NCBI GenBank assembly: GCA_022605955.1
Contig: JAKCOZ010000032.1
Span: 7,316,001-7,380,000, forward strand
Direction: 5' to 3'
DNA from: Rallus limicola
Taxonomy: Eukaryota > Chordata > Aves > Gruiformes > Rallidae
Length of the DNA stretch: 64,000 nt
Made by a program: the position numbers and the translations under genes. Shown piece by piece: positions 1 through 10,900 of this stretch; position 1 is the first letter of the stretch; each line of letters starts with the position of its first letter. The notes beneath the pieces are model-generated. The model made no database searches. It saw nothing but the letters and a program-made list of their open reading frames with translations, and was not told the origin of the DNA.

Positions 1-548
1 CAGGCTGGTCTGGGTTGGAAGGGACCCCAAGGGTCACAGAGCTCCAACCCCCTGACACAGGCAGGGACACCAACTTCAGGCTGGATCTACAAAAGGCTGC
101 CCAGGGCCCCATCCAACCTTGCCTTAAACACCCCCAGACACAGGGCATCCACCCCCTCTCTGGGCAGCCTGTTCCAGCACCTCACCACTCTCTCTGTAAA
201 AACTTTCCCCCTAATATCTAATCTGAACCTTCCCTCCTTTAGCTTTATTCCATTCCCCCTTGTCCTGCCATTTTCTACCCATTTAAAAAGCTGATTCCCC
301 TCCTGTTTCTCTGCTCCCTTCAGGGACTGGAAGGCTGCAATGAGGTCCCCCCACAGCCTTCTCTTCTCCAGGCTGAACCAGCCCAGCTCCCTCAGCCTCT
401 CCTCGTAGGGGAGCTGCTCCAGCCCTCTGATCATCCTCGTGGCTCCTCTGACCCCTCTCCAACAGTTCTACATCTTTCTTGTATTGGGGCCCCAGCTCTG
501 GACACAGGACTCCAGCTGGGGCCTCACTACTCCAGCTGGGGCCTCACA
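1..548 (-). mobile_element. CR1 LINE, 5'-truncated 3' end (minus strand)
   Basis: Read on the minus strand this is the 3' end of a CR1 non-LTR retrotransposon. The diagnostic tail GGTTGGAAGGGACC (reverse complemented) lies at about 12-25. The minus-strand frame at 87-434 encodes the C-terminal end of the CR1 reverse transcriptase ORF, with the hallmark blocks [25 protein letters not shown] and [19 protein letters not shown]. The element begins at or before the window edge. Its upstream limit is blurred by an 18-19 bp tandem duplication (CTCCAGCTGGGGCCTCAC) at about 512-548. This fossil fragment has no ORF1, endonuclease or catalytic RT domain. Family assignment is secure; the exact ends are approximate. 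Confidence 0.9.
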
Positions 549-2009
549 GGCATATGAACCAGAGCTTGCACTGGGTTATTCCTTCCCAGGCACAGGGCCT
601 GGCTTCTCCCTTTGCTTGGGACCTTCGTGTCAGCCCTCTTCTCCAACCTAACCACACTCCGTTCTACATGAGCAGGTAACTGAGCAGCAAAACACCAATG
701 TAGCACTTGTGATGGGGATGGCATGTCAGAAGTCATGGGCATCTCTGAGGCCAGACAGAAGCAGAAGAAATAAACTACCTACGCCGCAGCAGCAGCCAGC
801 TGGGATTACACTGGGATTGCTGACAGGGCATAGAAGGTTCTCTGCAATACATCCGAGCTCACAGAATCCAGCACTGTCTGATTTTCTTATCTTTAAGTTC
901 CTTGTCAGCTTTGTGTTTACCCTGCCAAATAGAGCCAAGAACAGTTCACCTATCCATTATTGATTGAGGCAGGGAAAATCCAAAGGGTTATTCCTACAGT
1001 ATTATCCAACGTACAGGGTTTAGATGAGAATATGTGTTGACAGTGCCACAGATATATTTCTTTCCTACTGGAAAGAAATTCATCAGTAGAGTTAAAATAG
1101 CATCCAGTTGCATAACCTAGACTTTTTAAAAATCTGAACACATCTGGGGCATCCAAAAAAGCAGGCCAGGTCTAGGAGAAGGGGATACTCAGAACCAAGG
1201 CATGAGCAGCATCACAAGAACTCAGCACATCCTCGCTGCTCTCTGATGTTCCTGTTCTCTCTCTCTCATGCATAGCTCTTATATCATCATAACCTTCTAT
1301 ATGATTGATTTACCTGTTCTACTGGAAGTTGCTTACTTGTCAGGATCTTGGCAGATAAGCTGCCACTAACCTTGTCTGAAAAGTTATCGTGTCATTCACA
1401 CACTCAGTTACAATTCTTGCCCTAAAATAATAAAGAGTAGAGAGATACATCCTTCCTGCCGCAGGGCTGAGCTGAGCGATACGTTTACTCATAAAAAAAT
1501 GGGCAAAACAATTGCCATAAAGGAAAAATACTGCCAAACCCCCATCAAAACCTCAACCCCCATCAAAACCTCAACCCCCAAGGTCAACACTACTCTGATA
1601 GCCTTCAGCCAAAATTTATCACGACCCTCCTCCTAAGGTCCTTGAACTGGTTCACAGTGATCTGAGGCTTCTCCCCGAAGTCAGAGAGTTTTTCTGGCTG
1701 AAAAACTCCTCTGCCCCTGCTGTGGGTTTCCTTTTTCTTTTGCTGGTGGAGGAACGGCACGATGAAGTAATGAGTGAGTGAGTCCTATAGTGATGAGAGG
1801 TTACTAGAGCCATCTCCCTACCCTTGATTGGTCTTTTCGCTCAGTTCCATTAAGGGCATTTCTCTTTCTTCTTAAATTATCTGTCAGACTACAGCCTCTT
1901 GTGGATCTCAGTAGACGTTCAGAGCCACTCCTGCTTTTGGTAGCACTGATTTATGAAGCCCTTATTGGGATAAACTTAATCTATCACAGGAATTGTTTTT
2001 TCCTCTCAG
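549..2009. other. Unique non-coding sequence
   Basis: No gene is recognised here. The stretch is AT-rich, with short open frames that lack codon or domain character. A small tandem repeat at 1539-1580 is listed separately. The last 20 bases (1990-2009) form a pyrimidine tract ending in CAG that serves as the splice acceptor of the exon candidate starting at 2010. Confidence 0.5.
1539..1580. repeat. 18-bp tandem repeat, 2.3 copies
   Basis: The 18-base unit CCCCCATCAAAACCTCAA occurs twice in exact tandem and then restarts (CCCCCA). It is a simple minisatellite with no evident function. Confidence 0.9.
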
Positions 2010-2124
2010 AACCCAGTATAGCAGATGTGATAAAGCACCTGTATAATAGGCTTTCTATGCTGCCGCTGCCCGAGGATGTGGTTTACCACACTACTCATGA
2101 ATTATGGCTTCGTTCTGAGCTTAA
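2010..2124 (+). CDS. Candidate internal coding exon, gene unidentified
   Basis: Seen: a strong acceptor (T-rich tract, TTTTTTCCTCTCAG, ending at 2009) and a good donor (GTAAGC at 2125) bracket 115 bp that is open in only one useful frame. The exon begins with two bases of a split codon and ends with two, so it is asymmetric. The peptide reads PSIADVIKHLYNRLSM, then LPLPEDVVYHTTHEL, then WLRSEL. This is an amphipathic, alpha-helical, cytosolic-looking composition unlike the chance frames around it. The open frame also runs back through the acceptor to 1901, but that part is hydrophobic and looks intronic. I do not recognise the protein. It could also be an exon relic. It shares the plus strand with the candidate at 23022, so both could belong to one gene with large introns (inference). 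Confidence 0.5.
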
Positions 2125-3719
2125 GTAAGCCTGGGCAGGGTGAATGAATTACAAAAGTGAATCGTGGAGATGACAAACACATGGAATACAATACAGTGGC
2201 TCAAGCTCTTGCTGAAAAAAAAAAAATTACTTGTTTTTGGACAGCAGAAAGCAGAAGATAATGCTTGTGCTGGACTGTCCAAAGCAAATAATCCCCTACA
2301 GTAAAACTCCAAGGTGGAGACCAGGTGCCTTTTCAAAAAGCCTAGCTTATAATTATTGTTTCTTTCCCTACCTTGTCAGACAGGCCCAGGACTAGTTGCT
2401 TCTGGGTTTGTCCAGCTGCACTTCTTGAGTCAGCCTCCAAGCCACCCTGCCCATTAAAACCTGCTTATGTGGAAATCCAAGGACGGAATCTGACCTTGTG
2501 CTGGATACTGGATTGCTTGGCCAAAGATGAAAGGTGTGCCACTTAAAATACTTCAGCATTCCAAGGTTCAACAGCAAGTTACTTTTTGTTTTTTTTTTTT
2601 TTCAAGATTCAACTGGATATATAAATTTAAAATCAAGAAGGAGTTTCCACACTGTTTCCTTCTATTTGCCCTCAAGCCACACAATGAGGTCATGGTTTTT
2701 ATTTCAGCAGGACGCGTGTCTGTCTCATGTAATAAGGTAGAGACACAAGAGAAGTTAATTGGTTGACAGTTCATCAGATTCATTAGCTTGAAATACTTGG
2801 TCCTCAAGGAATAACAGACTCAGAGTGCTGCTTCTAGTACAGGACAGGAGTTACAGTGCAATCTTTCAACAGTAATCCATTAAATACCAGAACTGGCTTA
2901 TGTTTTCAGATATACAATTTATAAATAAGGTGGCATTTATGAGAGACTAATTTTCAAGTCTGCCCCCAAAGAATCACCTTTTTCATGCTATGCAAAGGCC
3001 AGTTGAGAAGGGCTCTTCTTGTCAAGAGATGAGTGCAGAGTTCTGCCTTCCCTTGGCATTAAGGCAGCATTACAAGCGCTCAGTCAGCAAAAAGAACTGA
3101 AAATCAAGATCTAACAGCTTGAAACGTCTCCAAATGAGGAACGGGAAACAAGCTGCTGCCAAGTTCAACTGAAACATCCCATCACACTGAACAAATCCCA
3201 AAATTTTGGGGGAGAAGGAAGTTTTGCATTTACTACCCTCCCCATGCACCCTTAGCCTTATGTCAATTCAGCAACAGTCACAACTTTGCTTCACTAAAAA
3301 AAAAAAAACAAACAAAACAACCAGCACAGATGTCAGCCTCTTTCTATACAGGTTCTAAAACCCTTGGTCCGTTCAGCTTAACAGTGATGGAACAAGACCC
3401 AGGAGTTTTGAAAACAAACACAGCCTGAAGAAAAGCACCTTTTGTAATTTTATGCAATTTCTGAACTATCCCTATCTGTAATGATTACACTAAAAACTGA
3501 AAAGACTCCCCAGAATGTGTCCTATTTATTACAACTCTCTAATTAAGATTATATAAATTGATAGAAAACTATGCAATCTTTTCTGTCTGGCACAAAGGCA
3601 CATGAAAATGCGATAATGGCAATAAGAAAACACTATGTATTTGGTGTGCTGTAGAGACACAGCCAAAGGAAGGGTGGATTTCGTAGCTCAAAGCCTAGGG
3701 CAAAGCCGGATCCATTAAT

Positions 3720-3990
3720 AGCTTCAGTTCATTTGTTTGGGAAGAATGTAATTGGCTTGAATGAGATTCAAATATATCTGATCTTTTACCCATTAAAAAA
3801 ACAACAGATGAGCTTAATTGGTGACTTACGCATCATTTCATGGCTTATCAGACTCAAGGGATAACAGGATTTTTAAAAGCTTCAAACCTCAACTGAACTC
3901 AGCTAATTGGTTTTCCAAATACATACGTTGCTTTTAAGAAGCTGCCGCTCAAGACAACTGGTTTCAGAATAAGCTTTGAGAAGTACCCAA
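3720..3990. promoter_or_regulatory. Possible conserved non-coding element (homeodomain motifs)
   Basis: Three TAATTG motifs occur within about 160 bp (3749-3754, 3815-3820, 3904-3909) in a stretch without repeats. This resembles the composition of vertebrate developmental enhancers. The call rests only on motif density and texture. No conservation data were available, and chance in AT-rich DNA is a real alternative. Confidence 0.2.
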
Positions 3991-6439
3991 AGCGAGCCTT
4001 TCAACATGACAGCGCTGATGGGGTGTCCTTCTCTGGTTTTATTTTAGAGCACCTTGAACTTTATTTGATGTGTTTTTAATTCCCACTATTGCTCAGTGTT
4101 TTGGCATGGTTCAGCACAGGGCGCCGGGCAATGATGTATGTCCTAGCTGGTTCTTTATTGAGATAAGACTCCACTTCCCTCTGCTGACAGATCTTTAAAT
4201 CAATACAGGACTTTTCCATCAAGATGGAAGAGAAAGCACATGAAAATCCGCTAGCATCTGTGCTAGGCTATAGAGGTTTATCAAAAGATGTAGAGTGTGC
4301 CAGAGAGGGAAGAGAGTAACATAAAGAAAGAAATTCTTTGTGTTTTTAACCTGTTTGTGCAAGGACCATGGGAAATGCCCATTACACTTCACAAATAGAA
4401 TCTATTTCATTTGATTATGATGGGGTTTGCTCATATGGTTCAAAGGAACTTCTGTATCTGCTCACTGAAAATCTACAGAAAGGCAGGCCGTGCCTTTCAA
4501 ACTAAAAACCCCATCAAACTAACAACGCCTTTGAAGTTGTTCCTTTGCCCAAGGTATTCAAAGCCCGTGGTAGTGGAGAAGAGGATTTCCTGGTAGGAGG
4601 CTCTGTGCATCTTTGTAATACACAGGACATTAGGCTAGATGAAAACCTGACCTTTTGAGATGAGAAGGAAGGGTTTGGCTTTGCAGGGAAACAAAGCAAA
4701 CCCGAGTGTAGCCAGCGGTGGGAGCATTTGTAATCAGTTAGGCCTGACAGATCTGCAAGGGGAGTCTGAAACCCAAGGCTTAGATGAAGGTACACCCTTA
4801 GTTCCTTTTACCTCTCTTCTCTGCATGGTACCTCTGTACAAATAATGAGGTAACACTGTTGTGAAGATACCATTTGGGAACACTCACGTTCTTTGCCTGG
4901 ACACACCTCCAAGAGCAAAACCTCCCACAGGAAGACAAACATTATTTTTGAGAAAAATACATCAGTAAAATCCCTGAGAATCACAGAATTGCAAATTATA
5001 TTCTGCAGTCTGTGGGAGGAGAGGCCACCCTTGCATGATATTCTTGGGAAAGGCTGAAAGGAGCTGGTGTAGTTCAATCTGCAGCCACACCATCGTTAAA
5101 ATACACAGAAGTTGTTATTTTGATGCCGCTGGAATCTGGTCTAGTTAGCAAAGTTGAGCCATCTATCTAAAACATCTAAGTATATTTGATTAGGGTTCAC
5201 AGCTCATCATCAGAAGCAATAAAAACAAAGGCATACCTTAAATGAGTAAGTTACTCTATATCTACTTTATCTCTGCACATAAAGGCTACATGACCTTACA
5301 GACAAATGAAGTGCTCAGGACTCTATCCATCACGTTACTACTTTGGCATCTCACTATACACAACCCAAGCAAGCTGCCAATCTAAAATCAGTTGCTCACT
5401 GACCTACTCAACAGAAAGGTCAGTCATCCTCTTGAAATAATTTTCTTCATTTATACATCTGGAGCGCCGTGATATTTATCAGGAGTTGATCACAACCATC
5501 TATGAGTAGCTGAGTTATCACCCATGAATAATAACTAACAGCACTGGGCAAGTTTTGTGACTTTGATTCCTAACTCCAACAAGCTTTCCAAAGAATCTGT
5601 GGTTTTCCCTACTTCTTTCGTATTTTGGAGGGTCTCTCCCATGTGCAGGTATCTAATAAAAATCTTGCAAGGAAACAAATAGCTTTAATTTCTGTAAGAG
5701 ACTCCTCAAACATCAGGCAGAGTGCTTACAGATTCTCCACATCTGTTGCTTGGTTTTGCTTCAGTCTTTTTGAGCTCCCTTGTACCACCCATCCTCCTTG
5801 CAGAGGTCCAACATTTGACTGTTTCATTCAGGTATTTCACTTTTAGAGACTCCTTTGTTTCTGGTAATATTTACCTTATTTATACAGTTGTACATTTAAG
5901 GTGGTTTGTGGGGTTTTTTTTTTTTACTCCTCCTGTATTTTTGTGCTTCTTTTACCCACTCACAAAGACTTCTAGAAGTTCTCCAATCATATTTCCAATT
6001 GAAAGCTTATGCTACCCACATCATTTTCAACACATTTTACCCAGCCCTGTCTTTTTAATCTGAAACTTTATCTGCCAGAAATGTCTTGATGCTACTGTAA
6101 AATAAATAATACTTTCAGAGCATCTTTTTTTTACTCCTTTTATAAACAGCTAGAACACAGCTAGATATAAATGTATGCATTTGCTTTCCTAAAACCTCCC
6201 AAACCTTTCTCTTTGAAGTATTTAAAAGCACAGGCTGGAATCTGTCTAAGGCCATACGGGTCATCATTCAGAAGTGAAAAAAATCCACTTTGTTTCCCTC
6301 ATACCCACAAGAAACTATTCATGTTCTGGAGAAAAATGAGTTAATGACAGTCCCAGCAGCCTTTGAGTTAAGCAATGCCCACACTTCAGTTGAGCTCCCT
6401 AGGTAATCATGTGGAAACGACCGTTACTATTAGCCTGGG

Positions 6440-6560
6440 TTGATCTGCCTTTACATTTCTGGTTAAATTTGTACCATACAAGAATCAACATTTGCATTTG
6501 CATGTTTAATGTTCTCTCTACCCTTTAATTATTTTGCACAGTTTTTGTTTTCTTGCGGAT
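6440..6560. promoter_or_regulatory. Overlapping octamer (POU) sites
   Basis: Two perfect ATTTGCAT octamers (reverse of ATGCAAAT) overlap by two bases at 6490-6497 and 6496-6503. This gives a 6-bp phased double POU-factor site within AT-rich unique DNA. Octamers bind OCT1/OCT4-type factors. Functional use here is inference. Confidence 0.25.
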
Positions 6561-6839
6561 TAGGTGTTTTTCTTCTACTTAAGCACCTTAAATAGTTTTC
6601 ACAGATTATGTATGTATTTATCTGAAGGTTAATTTTCTTCCAAGTCTGCTTTGGTTTTGTTTTTTTTAATAGATAATTCATTCTATTTTTCTATAAACTA
6701 GGACAATATTAACCCAGGCAAGAGAATCAATTGTTTTACTACTATACAAGCGTTGCTAGTATAAAAGAGGCAATTAAGTTTGGTGTGGCTTCTAAGTGCA
6801 TTTCTCATTTCATTTAATAAACATGACTTATGGAGACAT

Positions 6840-7075
6840 AATTTAAGAGACTGCTTCCCTGGTCTAAACTGCTACTGAAAGCCAGCCTCCCAAGTCTTTG
6901 GCAGACCAAATGCAAGACTAATTTTAGATTTAAGTGGCTGCATTTATTGAGGCTACCTCGCATGTTGTAAAGTATATCATATGAAGGTATCCATTTGGTG
7001 ATTTACTCTCAATATACGCCACAAGAATTTCTCACATCAAAGTGTTTATAAAAAGGCCTTTAAAAATGCTTCAGC
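6840..7075. promoter_or_regulatory. Possible conserved non-coding element
   Basis: This is repeat-free, moderately AT-rich sequence with CATTTATT, TGATTTA and CATATGAAGG-type motifs and no coding frame. Its texture resembles the other non-coding candidates in the window. The support is weak and rests only on composition. Confidence 0.15.
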
Positions 7076-7415
7076 TTCCCTTCTAACTGGCCTAACAGAA
7101 CTAAACAGCCTAATCTTATGATAGAAGGCTCAGTACGGATCTTTCTGCAGGATCCAGGTTCTAGGCATCACACCAAAACACAAACACACACCCTCAGGAA
7201 AGACTCATGCACCCTCAAACAATCTGGCGCTCTCACAGAAGCAGTTGGAAGAGATGTAACTAGGACAAAAATAAATAAGCACTGATGTTATAACTATCAC
7301 TTCCTTCTAAAATCCTCAGGAATGGATCTTCCCACCCACACCATGCTCAAACCAGCGACGAAGTGTGTTCTGTCCCATTAAATCATTACCTACTGCAAAG
7401 ATAGATACCTTACTG

Positions 7416-7942
7416 CCTCACGCCCTGGTTTCAGCTGGGGTAGAGTCAATGTTCTTCCTAGTGGCAGGTACGGTGCTGCGGTTTGGCTTTAGGAGGAGAA
7501 CAATGTCTGATGCTTCGTTTGTTGCTGGGCAGCGTTGACACCAAGCAAAGAACTTTGCAGCTTCTCACACTGCCCCGCCAGCGATTAGGCTGGGAGTACA
7601 CGAGTAGCTGGGAAAGGACACAGCCTGGATAGCTGACCCCAACTGGTCAAAGGGATATCCCACACCATATGGCGTCATGCTCAGGATGTAACTGGGGAGA
7701 AGCTGGCCAGGGGCTGGATTGCAGCTCAGGAACTAGCTGGACATCGGCCGTCGGTGGGCAGTGAGCAGTTGTGCTGAGCACCACTCGCTTTGCATATTAT
7801 CACTGTTACTACCTGTCCCCTGAAGCTGTCCTCGCCTCAACCCATGGATTTTAACTTTCTTTCACCCCGCTGGGGTGAGGGGAGCGAGTAAGTGGCTGTG
7901 TGGTTGCTTTCGCTGCCTGCCGGGTTAAGCCACACCACCTCA
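7416..7942. repeat. 5-bp target-site duplication CCTCA flanking solo LTR
   Basis: CCTCA occurs immediately before the LTR at 7416-7420 and immediately after it at 7938-7942. Five base pairs is the duplication length expected for ERVL-class integration, and the exact match fixes both LTR boundaries. Confidence 0.8.
7421..7937 (+). mobile_element. Solo LTR, avian ERVL-type
   Basis: This 517-bp element opens with the bird LTR signature CCCTGGTTTCAGCTGGGGTA. It continues with the conserved block CAACTGGTCAAAGGGATAT at about 7639 and ends GGTTAAGCCACACCA. The canonical TG terminus is mutated to CG. A second diverged copy of the same family lies at 45698-46216. No internal retroviral sequence or partner LTR is present, so it is a solo LTR left by LTR-LTR recombination. 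The TATA region (GGATGTAACTGGGG at about 7685) is degraded. The family assignment rests on recognition of a common avian LTR; the exact subfamily is not determined. Confidence 0.85.
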
Positions 7943-10900
7943 GGAGCAATATAGACTCCGGGAGGAAAACCTGAGTCCAGCCCCACGGGTGGAGCTCGGT
8001 TAGCCCAAGGGATTAACTGGTCCCACCGAGGCACCGCTCCGCAGGGCCTGCAACGCTCATTCCCCAGATTTCCCAGCCCTGCTCAGGAGCGAGCACGAAC
8101 CGCTTCTCACCAGAGGGGAAGTGCGGCACAACCAGCCAGCGTGACCCCTTCTGTAAGGGATGGTTCACATCCAGCTACTAGAAAGGCAGGACTGCGCCAT
8201 TCACCCCCAGTGCCCCGGCGCTGCTGGGGCTGAGAGCTTGAGAAAGCCCGGCGCTGACTTACCTGAGCAGCTGAGCAAAAACCATCTCCTGGAAGGCTGT
8301 AGGGCATCATCTGGAACTGCATGGGGCAACTGGAGCTGCTGGTGCTCAGGGAGGGGTGAGCTGGGGCCAGATGAAGGCTGGAGGAGCTGCACTGCCACAG
8401 CACAATGGGATTAGCTGCCGGGTAAAGAGATACTCTTCAGCTTGTTGTGTTGTACTAATTACCCTAATTTCCTCCCATCAGCTTTCAGCATTGCTCATCA
8501 CCAAGAGGAGGAACTGCTTTTCTATAAAAGCAGAGAATCCCTTCTGTGTCCTAGCATGTAAAGCTATTTACAGAACCGCCTGACCCAATCCCTGTGTCCT
8601 CCTAAACTCTCTAAGGCAAGCACCTATGTGAGAAAATCTTCTGTTGAAAGTCTGAGAATAAGGAAGTGCTCCAGGCCCTGGAGTTCAGAGCCTAAGGGCG
8701 GGCTGGAATTGACTATCAGCTTCCATCATGAACAACACTTGTAGTGTATCATCATAAATCATCAGCATTTTAGCCATGTTACTATAGTAAAATACAAATT
8801 GAGAATGCTTTGTGGTGCCTTGCGTTTAGTTCCTGTTGTGTTAGTTGTTCTTTGGATTTGAAGAACTTGGTAATTCATAATTAGTCTTCCAGAGATTTTC
8901 CCCTCTGAAGGGGTGAGAGCAATGCAAATGGCACAAAATAAATACCAGAGCAGAAGGACATAAAAGCAACGCTTGTGGTATGACTGCTGGAAGGGGTTAC
9001 TTTACTAGATTTGCCTTTTCCTGGTTGATTTTTTTTGTGTGTGTGTGAGTTACTTTAGAGTCTGCTTTCAAAATTCATTTATTCTAGTCAATCTGTTGCC
9101 ATAGACGCAACCATCTCCACTTCCTTGCTGTCTCCCTGCTAGAACAAGCCTTAAACTTTCAAGAGTTTAGGTTTATGATAATGTATAGAGAGCAAATTCC
9201 AGTGTAGGTAGATGCTGTAACTGCAAAACCATTAAGGTTTTACAGATCTGTCAGCGCTGAATATTTAACAGCAATGCCTGTCAGACATTCCAGTTGGGTG
9301 AAACCAATTAGCTTCTGTACCATGCTATCACATACAGCTATGAAAGTATTTCTCAGAAATTTCTGGGGATGCTCACGAATTAGGAAACATAATACTCCTG
9401 AAATACAGAAAGTGAGTTCAACTGCAAACTATTCCTGCAGCTTAATTTTAAAAGGTAGAAAACAGAGAGGGGAGAGAAAAGAAAAGAGTTAGACATCATC
9501 TAAATGCCTGTGATTCAAGTGATTCAACCTCCTTGAACTGAAAGCCTGAAAACAGAGCTCTCCCATTTTAAGTCAGTTAAGAGAACTGGGGTTTCCATGC
9601 AGACAGGCCTGGTTTCCAAATGTGATGACACATACTACTACTTGTGATGGCAGAGGTGGAGAAGCACGCAGAATGCACTGCACTTCTGGCACCAGTCCAG
9701 GTCTCCTTGGGAGCCCCTGTTGATGGATACGCTTGCAGGAAGGACCTAGATATCACTAACAGAGAGAGCCAGGAAACAACACCTCTTCCCAAAAAGACAA
9801 CGCAACCAGAGGAGCATCTGGATCACATTTCCTTTGCACTAAACCCATTCCCAGTGTGTAGACTTGCTCTCAGTTTCATTGTCAAAAAGAAAAAAGGGGC
9901 TTTAAAAATTATTTTTCAAAACTCTGAGTCAAACTAATTCAGGGAGTCCCCATACCTTGGTGTATTAAGAATAAAAAGCTCATGATAGAAACGGTTAGGC
10001 TTGTGGGGGGGATTTTAATAGAAACTGTAGTTAGGTATCTACTCAGCTTGCTGAACATTTCCACATATGAGAGTCTGTAAATCGAGACTGCCTATCATCT
10101 CCCCGTTTGACTATCCCTAGCAATGAATACCGGGCTCTGTAACGCATGCTGGTTAGATCTGGCTTGAGACCTACCATCTGCAAGCACCCAGGTGATGTTT
10201 GCACATGAATGAAAGTCAGCACATGCGATTCTTTGCAGGATGAGAGCTTCTGTTAACATCCCAACTCCTACAAGCCTTTGTCTCCACTGGCACATCCAGA
10301 GAAAATTTATTACTGAAGTCAAAATCTCCACAGATGTAGGCTCAATACTCCGTACTTTAAGAGAATTTGAGCTGAAATACCAGAAACATTTCTCCAGTCT
10401 GAATGCTCCATCGATTTTGTTTCCTTTCTCTGGCTTTTTCCTTTTCCTCCCACTTCTATTTTTGCACATTTCCAGACAAACAGCAAGAAGCTGCATCAGT
10501 TCAGTCATATTTCCTTACCAAAGTCTGATTTAGCTGTTAGATGTGGCAATGTGCTCAGAGTTGAATTTCTTCTGCTGCTTACCTTATTTAAATGTATCAA
10601 CAACACTCTCTCATCTGTATTTGTACAGCAACAGAAAATAATGGTGTAGCTTTTCCACTGAATAAACTAAACAATAGCAAGGATATAAATATAGATTGCA
10701 GATGAATTAGAGACTAGTTGAACCCCTTCATTCTAACTGAATATTTGCTTGGTGAGTCACATCACTTCCTTCCAAGGAAAACCCCATGGTAAGGAGAGCA
10801 ACAGACAAGGAGATCCTGCAAAGTGAGACTGTTCTCCTGAGACATTTCTCCCACTCTCTTCTCTCTGGGACAGGAATGCAAGAGCTGTGGCATCTCGGTG

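Larger units (their letters stand above)
2125..7415. other. AT-rich unique DNA, probable intron
   Basis: No coding exon, RNA gene or recognisable transposon was seen. There are poly(T)/poly(A) runs at about 2590-2602, 3296-3308 and 5911-5925. Several low-complexity-free AT-rich blocks with clustered homeodomain-type and octamer motifs look like conserved non-coding elements and are listed separately. Confidence 0.5.

Noticed and set aside
10095..10508. 137-codon minus-strand open frame
   Set aside because: No domain, no splice or promoter context and composition like translated intron; accepted as chance.
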